From contig NZ_CP058670.1 of assembly GCF_013414345.1 (NCBI RefSeq), forward strand, positions 2,356,001 through 2,420,000: 64,000 nt of DNA, read 5' to 3'. Each line of letters opens with the position of its first letter. The first letter of the stretch is position 1. Positions 56,245-64,000 of the stretch are shown one piece after another. Under the pieces are notes generated by a model that was given only the letters and a program-made list of their open reading frames with translations, had not been told where the DNA came from and did no database searches. The position numbers and the translations under genes are program-made. This DNA comes from Microcella indica (GTDB lineage Bacteria; Actinomycetota; Actinomycetes; Actinomycetales; Microbacteriaceae).

Positions 56245-56450
56245 GCGATCGTGGCAACATCTAGCGTGAGTTAACGCGACTCAGGGCCTCAACGAGTCGT
56301 CGCCAAAGGTGTCGTGCGGCTATGAACGGCGCGCCGGCCGGGACAACTCGAGGGTCAACTAGTTATTGGCGAACATGAGCGTCCTCCACCGTGAAACGCG
56401 ATGTCACTCCTATCGTCGAGACTGAGACACGCGACGACGAAAGTGAGCTC

Positions 56451-56846
56451 ATGAAGAAGCACTTCACCGTGGTCGGCGCCGTGATTGTTCGCGACGAGCT
56501 CGTGTACTGCGCTCGTCGCGGGCTCAACGGAACCTTGCCGGGCTTGTGGGAGTTTCCTGGTGGAAAAGTTGAGGCCGGTGAGTCCTTTGAACAAGCCTTG
56601 GTCCGAGAGATCGATGAGGAGCTGGGCTGCGACATCTCCATCATCGAGCCTGTCGAGACAACCACGCACGAGTACGACTTCGCCGTCATCACTCTCGCCA
56701 CCTACTTGTGCGAGCTGGTGTCAGGAGAGCCACGGTCCAATGAGCACGCTGAAGAGACTTGGCTGCCGATGGGAGAACTACAGAAACTGGATTGGGCTCC
56801 TGCCGACATACCTGCGGTAGAGACGTTGCGAGCCCGAGGTGCCTGA
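56451..56846 (+). CDS. Nudix hydrolase (MutT-type)
   Basis: 131 residues from ATG 56451 (MKKHFTVVGAVIV), which matches MutT N-termini; a GTG at 56391 adds 20 residues but has no ribosome site. The Nudix box is GGKVEAGESFEQALVREIDEELG with all catalytic Glu residues. Such enzymes hydrolyse oxidised or noncanonical nucleoside triphosphates. The last 8 bp overlap the start of the helicase gene, so both are made together. A role in clearing or signalling nucleotides for the helicase system is inferred. Confidence 0.9.
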   Translation: MKKHFTVVGAVIVRDELVYCARRGLNGTLPGLWEFPGGKVEAGESFEQALVREIDEELGCDISIIEPVETTTHEYDFAVITLATYLCELVSGEPRSNEHAEETWLPMGELQKLDWAPADIPAVETLRARGA

Positions 56847-59757
56847 GGACCCCACCGAGTTCTGGAGATCCCCACTCGGCCGAGAAACCGAATTCGGATA
56901 CCTGCTTGAGTCCTCACTCATCCCGCACAACCTCAACCCTGAAGTTGTTCTCAACAACGAGAACTCATCGGTCTTGCGCGTTCTGCGTCGAGAACTAAAG
57001 CAGGCCGAACGGTTCCTCTTCTCCGTGGCCTTCGTCACCCCGAGAGCGCTCGCGCTGCTCAAGCAGGAGCTGGTGGACTTCGACGGCACAGGAACGATCG
57101 TGACCTCTGACTACTTGGGCTTCAACACTCCCGGTGTGTTCAAGGAGCTCAAGGCGCTTGAGAAGATCGGGGTCTCGGCACGCATCCACAAGAGCGCCGC
57201 GTTCCACGCAAAGGGCTACATCTTCCACCGTCCGGATCGCTCTATCGCGCTGTTCGGAAGCGCAAACCTCACGGAGTCAGCGCTGGTTGCCAACCTGGAG
57301 TGGAACATCAAGGTCTCTGGCCTGCCGCAGAGCAACCTCTCTCGCCAGCTGGAGGCATTGGAGATCGAGCAGCTGCAGAACTCTCTTGACCTGTCGAGCG
57401 ACTGGATTGAGGAGTACGCGGCGCGTCCCAGACCGACCACCGTCTGGAAGGCCCGCGAGGCACCTCCATCGAACGAAACCACGCCACCGCTCGCGCTTGA
57501 GCCGCACTTCACCCCGAACGCCATGCAACGCGAAGCGCTCGCCGCAATCGAAAAGATGCGTAGCAAGGGAGCTCGCCGCGTCCTCGTGATTTCCGCAACC
57601 GGCACCGGCAAGACTGCCCTCGCGGCATTCCATGTTGGCCTCGTCGATCCGCCACGCTTCCTCTTCATCGTTCATCGTGAGCAGATCCTGGATCGAGCGA
57701 TCGAAGAGTTTCGAACGATTCTGGGTCTCGACGACAAAGATGTCGGCAAGCTCGCGGGCGGAACGAAAGAATCCGGCAAGCGTTTCGTCTTCGCGACGAT
57801 TCAGAGCCTCTCTCAGCCCGACGTCTTGAACCACGTGCGGCCGGATGAGTTCGCCTACGTGGTCGTCGATGAGTCGCACCACATCGGGGCTCCGACGTAC
57901 CGGCGGGTGATGGACCACCTCACGCCGGAGTTCACCATCGGGCTCACCGCGACGCCGGAACGCTCAGACGAGTCCGACGTCTTCGAGCTCTTCGACTACA
58001 ACGTCGCCTACGAGATCCGCCTTCAAGCGGCACTCGAGGCCGACATGTTGGCGCCCTTCCACTACTACGGCATTGCAGATGTCGAGTTCGAAGACGGCAC
58101 GACAACGGATGACGCCACCAGCGTTGAACGGCTGACATCACGACTGCGTGCGGAACACATCGTGAAGAATCTGGAGCTCTACGGGCAGGTCGGAACCCCT
58201 CCGAAGGGGCTGATCTTCTGCAGCCGGGTCGAGGAAGCTCGCGAACTTTCGTCCCAACTGAACGAGCTCACCCTTCACGGCCGGCCACTCAAGACCGTGG
58301 CACTTTCCGGGATGGACTCTGTCGAGAGCCGACTGGAAATCGTTACCCAACTCGACCGAGGAGAGATCGACTACATCCTCACAGTTGACATCTTCAACGA
58401 GGGCGTGGACATCCCTTCGGTCAATCAGGTCGTCATGCTGCGACAGACGAAGTCCGCCATCGTCTTCGTTCAGCAGCTGGGTCGAGGACTACGGAAACAC
58501 TCGGTGAAGGAATACACGGTCGTCATTGACTTCATCGGCAACTACGCCAATAACTACCTGATACCGATCGCGCTGTTCGGGGATCACTCCCAAGACAAGG
58601 AGTCGTTGCGCCGGAGACTCATCGAGGCAGAAGAACGCGGAGTGCTCGCGAACATCTCCAGTATCCGCTTCGACAAGATTGCTCAGAAGCGAGTTCTCGA
58701 TTCGGTGGCGGTAACAAAGCTCAACAGCGCTGCTCTCTTGAAGCCGGCGATTGAAGCGATGCGATCACGACTCGGCCGAACTCCGCGACTCATGGACTTT
58801 GCCGAATCAGACTCCACTGATCCGGTGGTGCTCGCGACAAGCTATCGCCACTTCCCGGAACTACTGAGAAGAACGCTCAAGCTAGAGAACTCGATCACGA
58901 GCCGCCAGGGGAAATCACTGGACTTCCTCGGGAACGAAGTGCTCGCGGCCAAGAGACCGGCGGAAGCGGAAATCCTCTTACAGCTCCTAGGCGGCACACC
59001 CGTATCTCTGTTGGACCTCGAAACGGCCATCGCGGATCCGGAACAGGAGTCGGATCGCAGCCTGACCCTCAGCGCCCTTCGTACCCTCACCTTCGAGTTC
59101 CTCACCGAAGCCGAAGGAACACGCTACGGAGACCCACTCGTTCGTGAAGACGCAGGCGGAATGTACCGCTTGAGCGACGAGTTCCGAGAGGCGATCGCCA
59201 CAAGTCAAGACTTCGCGAACGAAGTCAACGACCTGCTCTGGACTGCCCTCTCGGTCATCCCTCGAAAGTACGGCGGCTCCGCACCATTCGCGATTGGCCG
59301 TCAGTACTCGCGGAAGGACGCTTCCCGACTTCTCCGCTGGCGGTCGAACATGCAAGGCACGATCTTCGGTTACAAGGTCGACTCGGCCACGAAAACGTGC
59401 CCCATCTTCATCACCTACCACAAGGCCGATGACGTGATCGCGAGCACCCAATACGAGGATGAGCTGCTAGATACAAGGACGCTCACGTGGTTCACGCGAA
59501 GTCGCCGCACGCTAGAGAGCGCAGAGGTCAAGGCCATCGTGAACAACGCGGTGACGATCGACGTCTTCGCCAAGAAGGACGACAGCGATGGGACTGACTT
59601 CTTCTATCTCGGCCGAGCACGAGCTGACCAGCACTTCCAGACCGACATGCTCGACAAGGACGGAAAGCCGATCCCCGTAGTGCGGGTCACCCTCCGGTTC
59701 GACGAGCCGATTCCGCAAGGAATCTTCGACTACTTTCAGCCGACCATTACGGAGTAA
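56839..59757 (+). CDS. Phospholipase D-like nuclease / superfamily 2 helicase / DUF3427 protein
   Basis: 972 residues from GTG 56839, overlapping the Nudix gene by 8 bp. The N-terminal PLD-like (HKD-type) nuclease spans about 20-160 with HAKGYIF (His123, Lys125) and FGSANLT (about 139-145). The helicase has ISATGTGKTA (251-260), VVVDESHHIG (341-350), GLTATPERSD and QQLGRGLRKH (arginine finger). The last 450 residues are the DUF3427 region. PLD-helicase-DUF3427 proteins are scattered in bacterial accessory DNA and often paired with a Nudix enzyme. A restriction-like or DNA-repair role is plausible but not shown. Confidence 0.88.
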   Translation: MPEDPTEFWRSPLGRETEFGYLLESSLIPHNLNPEVVLNNENSSVLRVLRRELKQAERFLFSVAFVTPRALALLKQELVDFDGTGTIVTSDYLGFNTPGVFKELKALEKIGVSARIHKSAAFHAKGYIFHRPDRSIALFGSANLTESALVANLEWNIKVSGLPQSNLSRQLEALEIEQLQNSLDLSSDWIEEYAARPRPTTVWKAREAPPSNETTPPLALEPHFTPNAMQREALAAIEKMRSKGARRVLVISATGTGKTALAAFHVGLVDPPRFLFIVHREQILDRAIEEFRTILGLDDKDVGKLAGGTKESGKRFVFATIQSLSQPDVLNHVRPDEFAYVVVDESHHIGAPTYRRVMDHLTPEFTIGLTATPERSDESDVFELFDYNVAYEIRLQAALEADMLAPFHYYGIADVEFEDGTTTDDATSVERLTSRLRAEHIVKNLELYGQVGTPPKGLIFCSRVEEARELSSQLNELTLHGRPLKTVALSGMDSVESRLEIVTQLDRGEIDYILTVDIFNEGVDIPSVNQVVMLRQTKSAIVFVQQLGRGLRKHSVKEYTVVIDFIGNYANNYLIPIALFGDHSQDKESLRRRLIEAEERGVLANISSIRFDKIAQKRVLDSVAVTKLNSAALLKPAIEAMRSRLGRTPRLMDFAESDSTDPVVLATSYRHFPELLRRTLKLENSITSRQGKSLDFLGNEVLAAKRPAEAEILLQLLGGTPVSLLDLETAIADPEQESDRSLTLSALRTLTFEFLTEAEGTRYGDPLVREDAGGMYRLSDEFREAIATSQDFANEVNDLLWTALSVIPRKYGGSAPFAIGRQYSRKDASRLLRWRSNMQGTIFGYKVDSATKTCPIFITYHKADDVIASTQYEDELLDTRTLTWFTRSRRTLESAEVKAIVNNAVTIDVFAKKDDSDGTDFFYLGRARADQHFQTDMLDKDGKPIPVVRVTLRFDEPIPQGIFDYFQPTITE

Positions 59758-59800
59758 CGCACTAGCGCTGCAATACGCCAGCAGGTCTACCCTGGGTCGC

Positions 59801-60262
59801 ATGAGCAGCGAGAGCCGAGCATCCACCAGCACCGACGGCTTCACCGCCGAGGAGCGCGCCGCCATGAAGGAGCGCGCCGAAGAGCTGCGCGCGCAGAAGG
59901 GTCGCACGAAGGGCGCCGCGAAGGCGGCCGCCGAGCTGCAGGACCTGCTCGACGCGATCGCGAAGCTGCCCGACGACGCCGATCGCTCCCTCGCCGAGCG
60001 CCTGCACGTCGTCATCACCGAGGCGGCCCCGCAGCTCGCCCCGCGCACCTGGTACGGCATGCCCGCCTACGCGCTCGACGGCAAAGTGCTGTGCTTCGTA
60101 CAGCCGGCCAGCAAGTTCGACACCCGCTACACGACCCTCGGATTCAACGACACGGCCCAGCTCGACGACGGCGCCATGTGGCCGGCGTCGTTCGCCGTCA
60201 CCTCGCTGGGCCCCGCCGAGCAGAAGGCGATCACCGAGCTCGTGCAGCGCGCCATCGGCTGA
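59801..60262 (+). CDS. DUF1801 / YdhG-like protein
   Basis: 153 residues. The N-terminal third is a charged helix (ERAAMKERAEELRAQKGRTKGAAKAAAELQDLL). The rest, EAAPQLAPRTWYGMPAYALDGKVLCFVQPASKFDTRYTTLGFNDTAQLDDGAMWPASFAV, is the DUF1801 (YdhG) fold. A Bacillus relative was proposed to be an iron chaperone, but that is not general. GC-rich codon use returns here, marking the right edge of the island. ATG 59801. Confidence 0.85.
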   Translation: MSSESRASTSTDGFTAEERAAMKERAEELRAQKGRTKGAAKAAAELQDLLDAIAKLPDDADRSLAERLHVVITEAAPQLAPRTWYGMPAYALDGKVLCFVQPASKFDTRYTTLGFNDTAQLDDGAMWPASFAVTSLGPAEQKAITELVQRAIG

Positions 60263-60271
60263 GCCCAGCCC

Positions 60272-61000
60272 CTACGCGAGGGTGCGCCGGAAGAACGCGT
60301 CGATGCGCTGCCACGCGTCCTCCGCCTCGGCCGGCCCCTGGCCGGGCCCCATGATGGGCCGCAACATGACGCGCAGGAGCGCCGGGCCTGTCGGTCGCTC
60401 GTTGAGGAACGCGTGCCCGACACCCGGGTACTCCACCACGTCGTGCTCGATGCCGCGGTCGGTGAGGGCGGCATCCAGCTTCTGGGCGGCGCCGCGCAGA
60501 GTGCGGTCACGTCCACCGAAAGTGCCGACGATGGGGCATGCACCGTCGAGCGTGTCGTCGAGGTCGGCCGGGAGCATCCCGTAGTTCACGGATGCTGCGC
60601 CGAAGCCCCCGCGACCCGCGAGCAGCAGGGCGAAGCCGCCGCCCATGCAGAACCCCACCACCCCCACGTGCTCGGTCGTGTCGGCGCGCGCCCGCAGCAT
60701 CGCCCGGGCCGACTCGATGTCGTCGAACGCTGCACCCGTGCCGCGTCTCAGCGCTCGAAACGTGGCGATCAGGCACCGCCGGGCGCCGCCGCGGCTGTAC
60801 AGGTCGGGCATGAGCACCAGGTAGCCGAGGCGCGTGAGGCGCTCGAGATGGTCGCGCATCGCGTCGTCGACGCCGAAGGCCTCGTGCAGCACGACGAGCG
60901 GCACGAACGGGCCCTCGCCGTCGGGAACGCCGAGCACCCCGCGCAGCTCACCCGCACGCCGGTCGCCCGGCTGCGGGATCGCGACGTCGCTGAGGGTCAT
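60272..61000 (-). CDS. Dienelactone hydrolase family protein
   Basis: Alpha/beta hydrolase of 242 residues. The nucleophile elbow is VGFCMGGGFALL with Cys118, as in dienelactone hydrolases. The Asp is in FGGRDRTL and the His in YPGVGHAFLNE. Characterised members open dienelactones in chlorocatechol degradation, but most act on unknown esters. Cytosolic. GTG or ATG near 61000 (MTLSDVAIPQPG) has no strong alternative. Convergent with the DUF1801 gene. Confidence 0.92.
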   Translation of the reverse strand: MTLSDVAIPQPGDRRAGELRGVLGVPDGEGPFVPLVVLHEAFGVDDAMRDHLERLTRLGYLVLMPDLYSRGGARRCLIATFRALRRGTGAAFDDIESARAMLRARADTTEHVGVVGFCMGGGFALLLAGRGGFGAASVNYGMLPADLDDTLDGACPIVGTFGGRDRTLRGAAQKLDAALTDRGIEHDVVEYPGVGHAFLNERPTGPALLRVMLRPIMGPGQGPAEAEDAWQRIDAFFRRTLA

Positions 61001-61044
61001 GACGGCACTGTAGCCCGCGCGGCCACGCGCTCAGCAGAGGCGGC

Positions 61045-61551
61045 TCAGCAGTCGCAGCGGATCCCCTCCACCGCCGCTGCGGCGGCCGGCACCGGCGCCG
61101 TGAGCGGGTCGACCGCGCGGTGCACGTGCCCCTCCGCCGACTCGACGGGCAGTCCTTCGCGCGCCCAGTACTCGAAGCCGCCGAGCAGCTCCTTGACCGG
61201 CCAGCCCGCACTCGCGAGGGCGTGGGCGGCTTTCGCGCCGCCGTTGCAGGCCGGCCCCCAGCACATGACGACGATGGGCAGGGCGGGGTCGAGCTCGTCG
61301 AGCCGGTCGAGCAGCTCGGCGCGGGGAATGTGCACGGCGCTCGCGGCGTGGCCCTGGTTCCAGGCGGCCCGGCCCCGAACATCCACGAGCTGCACCCGCT
61401 CGCCCGCCTCGATCGCCGCCGCCACGTCGCTCGGGTCGGTCTCGACGGCGAGGCGCGCCGCGAAGTGCGCGGCGGTCGCCGACGGCTCGGCGAACGGCCC
61501 CAGCAGGGACGATGTCGGGATGCCCGGGGCGAGGTCTGCACTCGTGCTCAT
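61045..61551 (-). CDS. Rhodanese-like domain protein
   Basis: 168 residues with one rhodanese domain: VQLVDVRGRAAWNQGHAASAVHIPRAELLDRLDELDPALPIVVMCWGPACNGG, with the catalytic Cys at about 97 and a second Cys at about 102. The N-terminal 40 residues are an extra Ala/Pro/Ser-rich part and the end has a CDC tail. It probably transfers sulphane sulphur. ATG 61551. It lies next to a glutaredoxin-like gene, but on the opposite strand. Confidence 0.9.
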   Translation of the reverse strand: MSTSADLAPGIPTSSLLGPFAEPSATAAHFAARLAVETDPSDVAAAIEAGERVQLVDVRGRAAWNQGHAASAVHIPRAELLDRLDELDPALPIVVMCWGPACNGGAKAAHALASAGWPVKELLGGFEYWAREGLPVESAEGHVHRAVDPLTAPVPAAAAAVEGIRCDC

Positions 61552-61652
61552 GCCGCCAGGCTAGAGCCGGCGAGCCCCGCGCGGCCGGGGTTGGCGCGAA
61601 GGCGCGCACGCGTGGCGGGAACAGAACGGCACCAGACGCTGTTGACCCGCAC

Positions 61653-61919
61653 ATGACTGACACGACTGCTCCCGACCGCGTGACCATGTACGGCGCCGAC
61701 TGGTGCCGCGACTGCCGCCGCACCGAGGCCCTGCTCAACGACCTCGGCGTCGAGTGGACGAAGATCGACGTCGAAGCCTCCGCCGAGGCGGCCGCGCAGG
61801 CGCAGGCCATCAGCGGGCGCATGAACATCCCCGTCGTGCACTTCACCGACGGCAGCCACCAGGTGGAGCCGAGCGACGCCGCCGTGCGCGACAAGCTCGC
61901 CGCCCTCGGCGCCCTCTAG
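61653..61919 (+). CDS. Glutaredoxin-like (mycoredoxin-type) protein
   Basis: 88 residues. Residues 10-22 (VTMYGADWCRDCR) carry the redox pair CRDC (Cys18, Cys21), and MNIPVVHFTDGSHQVEPSDAAVRDKL has the cis-Pro and the binding loop of thioredoxin-fold proteins. In mycothiol-producing actinobacteria such proteins act as mycoredoxins. Start ATG 61653; the longer frame upstream overlaps the rhodanese gene. Confidence 0.9.
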   Translation: MTDTTAPDRVTMYGADWCRDCRRTEALLNDLGVEWTKIDVEASAEAAAQAQAISGRMNIPVVHFTDGSHQVEPSDAAVRDKLAALGAL

Positions 61920-61962
61920 ACCGCCGCAGCCTCATCGCTCGGGCGTGCGGCGCGCATCCCTT

Positions 61963-62436
61963 CTACCGGATGCGCCCCACGCCCGGTACCAAACGCCCCA
62001 CGCGCGCGGCGTACTGCGCGTACGCCTCGTAGCGCTCGAGCAGCAGGCGCTCCTCGAACCGCGACTTCACCATGAGCGTGATGAGCAGCGCGGCCCACGC
62101 GCCGAGGTGCCACGGTGACGCCCCGATGACGGCGAGACCCGCGCCGAGCACGAGCAGCCCCGAGTAGATGGGGTGCCGGGTGAGCACGAAGGCACCCGTC
62201 GTGACGAGCTCCGCCTCGGCGCGCGGCACGGGGCTCGGCGTGAGGGCGCGCCCGAGGCCGACGCCGGCGATGACCGCGATCACGAGGCCGACGACGACGA
62301 GCGCCCCGCCCACGAGGAACGTCACGCCGTCCCGCACCCACAGCGACCCGGGCGGCACGACCACGAGCACCGCGAGCAGGGCGAACTGGATCGCCACGAG
62401 TGTCCAAGCGGCGGTCGATCGCGCAGCGGGAGTCAT
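61963..62436 (-). CDS. Isoprenylcysteine carboxyl methyltransferase family protein
   Basis: Membrane protein of 157 residues with four helices. The family motif is VTTGAFVLTRHPIYSGLLVLGAG (the RHPxYxG core), and the C-terminus has RFEERLLLERYEAYAQYAARVGRLVPGVG. This membrane methyltransferase-like group is common in bacteria; its natural substrate is unknown. ATG 62436. Confidence 0.88.
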   Translation of the reverse strand: MTPAARSTAAWTLVAIQFALLAVLVVVPPGSLWVRDGVTFLVGGALVVVGLVIAVIAGVGLGRALTPSPVPRAEAELVTTGAFVLTRHPIYSGLLVLGAGLAVIGASPWHLGAWAALLITLMVKSRFEERLLLERYEAYAQYAARVGRLVPGVGRIR

Positions 62437-62530
62437 GCGCGCTGGCTACTCCGCCACTCGTGCATCGCGCGAGGGCGTACGCTCAGCACGACGGAGTCAT
62501 CGAGGCTCCCGACACGAGACGAGCGAGCAC

Positions 62531-62677
62531 ATGGGCGAGAAGTCCGCACGCAAGAACACCGCCAAGACCGCAGCATCGAAGACGCTCAAGGAGAAGCGCG
62601 TCGCCAAGGCCGACAAGAAGGCCGCGAGCAACCGCATGGAGAGCTCTGACGCCGTCTCGAAGGCCGCGAAGCGCTAG
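62531..62677 (+). CDS. Small lysine-rich protein (48 residues)
   Basis: ATG 62531 and TAG 62675-62677. The product (MGEKSARKNTAKTAASKTLKEK..., ending SKAAKR) is about one quarter Lys and Arg, rich in Ala and Ser, with no hydrophobic segment, so it should be soluble, disordered and able to bind nucleic acid. Similar short basic proteins are widespread in actinobacteria and unnamed. Upstream sequence GACGAGCGAGCAC holds a weak ribosome site. Confidence 0.7.
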   Translation: MGEKSARKNTAKTAASKTLKEKRVAKADKKAASNRMESSDAVSKAAKR

Positions 62678-62687
62678 TGCCGCGACA

Positions 62688-64000
62688 CTAGCCGGCGCGC
62701 TTCTTCTTCGCCGCGAGCAGATCCTTCTCGTCGATCGGCGCGAGACCGCGTGCTCGCAGCGAGGCGTAGTACTCGCGCGCCTCCTCCTGCCGAGCCCGCT
62801 CCTCGCCCGTCGCGATGTCAGCGCGAATGTGCTCGTCGCGCAGCTCGAACGCGTCCGTCAGCTCGAGAGCGTGCGGGCGCAGGCGCGGCAGCAGCCGGTC
62901 GTCGATGTAGTCGGTGATCGCTTGCGCGCGGTGGTCGCTCAACCGGCCGTGGATGACGTACCAGGCGAGGTTCTTCTCGATGAGCCCCAGGCCGAACAGG
63001 TCGCGCAGCCACGTGAGGACTTGGCGGTTGCCCTCGTGCTCGACGCGGGCGAGCGCCTCCGTGAACGCCTCCCACTGCAGCAGCTCGCCGTGCGCCTTCG
63101 CCGTCTCGATGAGCGCGTTCTGGTGGCGGTTGAAGAGCGCCGCGGCGTCCTTCTTCGGCAGCTTGGATGCACTGCGCAGCTTGCCCGCGAGCTCAGCCAC
63201 CATCGTCTCGACCCGGTCGGTCAGCAGCTGCCGCTGCGACGCCGTGTCGCGCACGTAGCCCACCGATCGAGCCGTCGAGCCGAAGTCGGCCACCGACTGC
63301 ACGAGGCGACGCAGCCCCGAGCGGTGCACGACGGCCTCGTTGACCTGGTCGGCGACGTAGTGCGCCATGACGCCAGCATCGGCCTTCGCGAAGGTGCGCG
63401 AGTAGTCGGTCAGCAGGCGCTTGGCCACGAGCTGCAGCAGCACATTGTTGTCGCCCTCGAAGGTCGCGTAGATGTCGAGGTCGGCGCGCAGCTGCGTGAG
63501 GCGGTTGGCGGCGAGGAAGCCCTGGCCGCCGCAGGCCTCACGCGCCTCCTGGATGATGTCGAGCGCCGCCCACGTGCTCAACGGCTTGAGCGCCGCCGCG
63601 AGCGTCTCGAGGTCCTCCCGGTCGCTGTCGGTGTCGGTGCGACCCGAGAACACGCCGTCGAACTTCTCGAGGAAGACCTCGTGCGCGAACGACATCGCGT
63701 AGGTCTGCGCAAGACGCGGCAGCAGGCGGCGCTGGTGCCGCTGGTAGTCCAGCAGCACGACCTCGTTGTCGTCGCCGTCGTCGAACTGGCGACGCTCCGA
63801 GCCGTAGCGCACCGCGATGGTCGTCGCGAGCTTGCTCGCCACGACGCACGCGCCGTCGAGCGACACGCGGCCCTGCACGAGCGTGCCGAGCATCGTGAAG
63901 AAGCGGCGCCCCGGGCTCGTGATGGGCGAGGTGTACACACCGTTCTCGTCGACCGAGCCGTAGCGGTTGAGCAGGTTCGTGCGGGGCACGCGCACCTGCG
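62688..64000 (-). CDS. Acyl-CoA oxidase/dehydrogenase family, C-terminal part (5' end outside window)
   Basis: Flavoprotein of fatty acid beta-oxidation. The frame is open to the right edge; about 437 residues are visible. VPRTNLLNRYG is the FAD-domain landmark that normally follows the middle beta domain, then FEGDNNVLLQLVAKRLL and EACGGQGFLAANRL, the last with the conserved region of the acyl-CoA oxidase C-domain. The long C-terminal helical extension favours acyl-CoA oxidase over dehydrogenase. The stop is at 62688, only 10 bp from the small basic gene, convergent. Confidence 0.88.
   Translation of the reverse strand, partial: QVRVPRTNLLNRYGSVDENGVYTSPITSPGRRFFTMLGTLVQGRVSLDGACVVASKLATTIAVRYGSERRQFDDGDDNEVVLLDYQRHQRRLLPRLAQTYAMSFAHEVFLEKFDGVFSGRTDTDSDREDLETLAAALKPLSTWAALDIIQEAREACGGQGFLAANRLTQLRADLDIYATFEGDNNVLLQLVAKRLLTDYSRTFAKADAGVMAHYVADQVNEAVVHRSGLRRLVQSVADFGSTARSVGYVRDTASQRQLLTDRVETMVAELAGKLRSASKLPKKDAAALFNRHQNALIETAKAHGELLQWEAFTEALARVEHEGNRQVLTWLRDLFGLGLIEKNLAWYVIHGRLSDHRAQAITDYIDDRLLPRLRPHALELTDAFELRDEHIRADIATGEERARQEEAREYYASLRARGLAPIDEKDLLAAKKKRAG

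Overview
The window is high-GC DNA from an actinobacterium, most likely a member of the Microbacteriaceae. The evidence is the block tilS-hpt-ftsH-folEPBK-DUF3180-PH-PH-DUF2520-panC-lysS, a ClpC gene with a ClgR-like upstream site, GTG/TTG starts with GAGGAG-type ribosome sites, leaderless-looking promoters, and a cell wall programme of NlpC/P60 and M23 coiled-coil hydrolases. The family assignment is inference; no rRNA lies in the window.

Layout. (1) 1-9653: a carbohydrate catabolic locus. Six minus-strand genes (zinc alcohol dehydrogenase, DUF2291 protein, RbsA-, RbsC- and RbsB-type ABC importer, DhaK-DhaL fused kinase) stand divergent from a transketolase. Oxidation, phosphorylation and transketolase together fit tetritol (erythritol or threitol) use. 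(2) 9685-12782: DoxX protein, glutathione peroxidase, a DUF2202 ferritin-like lipoprotein under a perfect CsoR-type palindrome, and YihY. (3) 13032-22191: a decayed integrative element bounded by a 24-bp repeat of the 3' end of tRNA-Ser(CGA). It holds an integrase stump, a phage tail S74 gene with a nonsense codon, DUF3800, TM2 and other small cargo genes, and three insertion sequences. One of these is an IS256-family copy nested inside an IS3-family copy. (4) 22343-50190: core genes (GDSL hydrolase, ChrA, RadA, ArgA-type acetyltransferase, ClpC, DUF2975/XRE trio, pirin, LysS, PanC, folate genes, FtsH, Hpt, TilS, Ppa, NlpC/P60, M23).

(5) 50559-50885: tRNA-Glu, tRNA-Asp and tRNA-Phe, followed by an accessory island to about 59757 with lower-GC codon use. 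The island carries a fused SAMHD1-like HD / phosphoribosyltransferase-like protein. An ISL3 copy has split this gene near its 3' end, and rejoining the two pieces at the 8-bp target duplication restores an 889-residue reading frame. An uncharacterised 144-residue partner lies directly upstream. Divergent to these are an XRE regulator and, further along, a Nudix hydrolase overlapping a phospholipase-D/helicase/DUF3427 protein. I read the island as a defence island whose HD/PRTase module has been switched off by the transposon. (6) 59801-64000: core or housekeeping genes (DUF1801, dienelactone hydrolase, rhodanese, glutaredoxin-like, isoprenylcysteine methyltransferase-like, a small basic protein, and a truncated acyl-CoA oxidase at the edge).

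The most notable features are the ISL3-interrupted HD/PRTase module and its divergent promoter region, the tRNA-Ser element with nested transposons, the CsoR-type operator, and several long intergenic inverted repeats.
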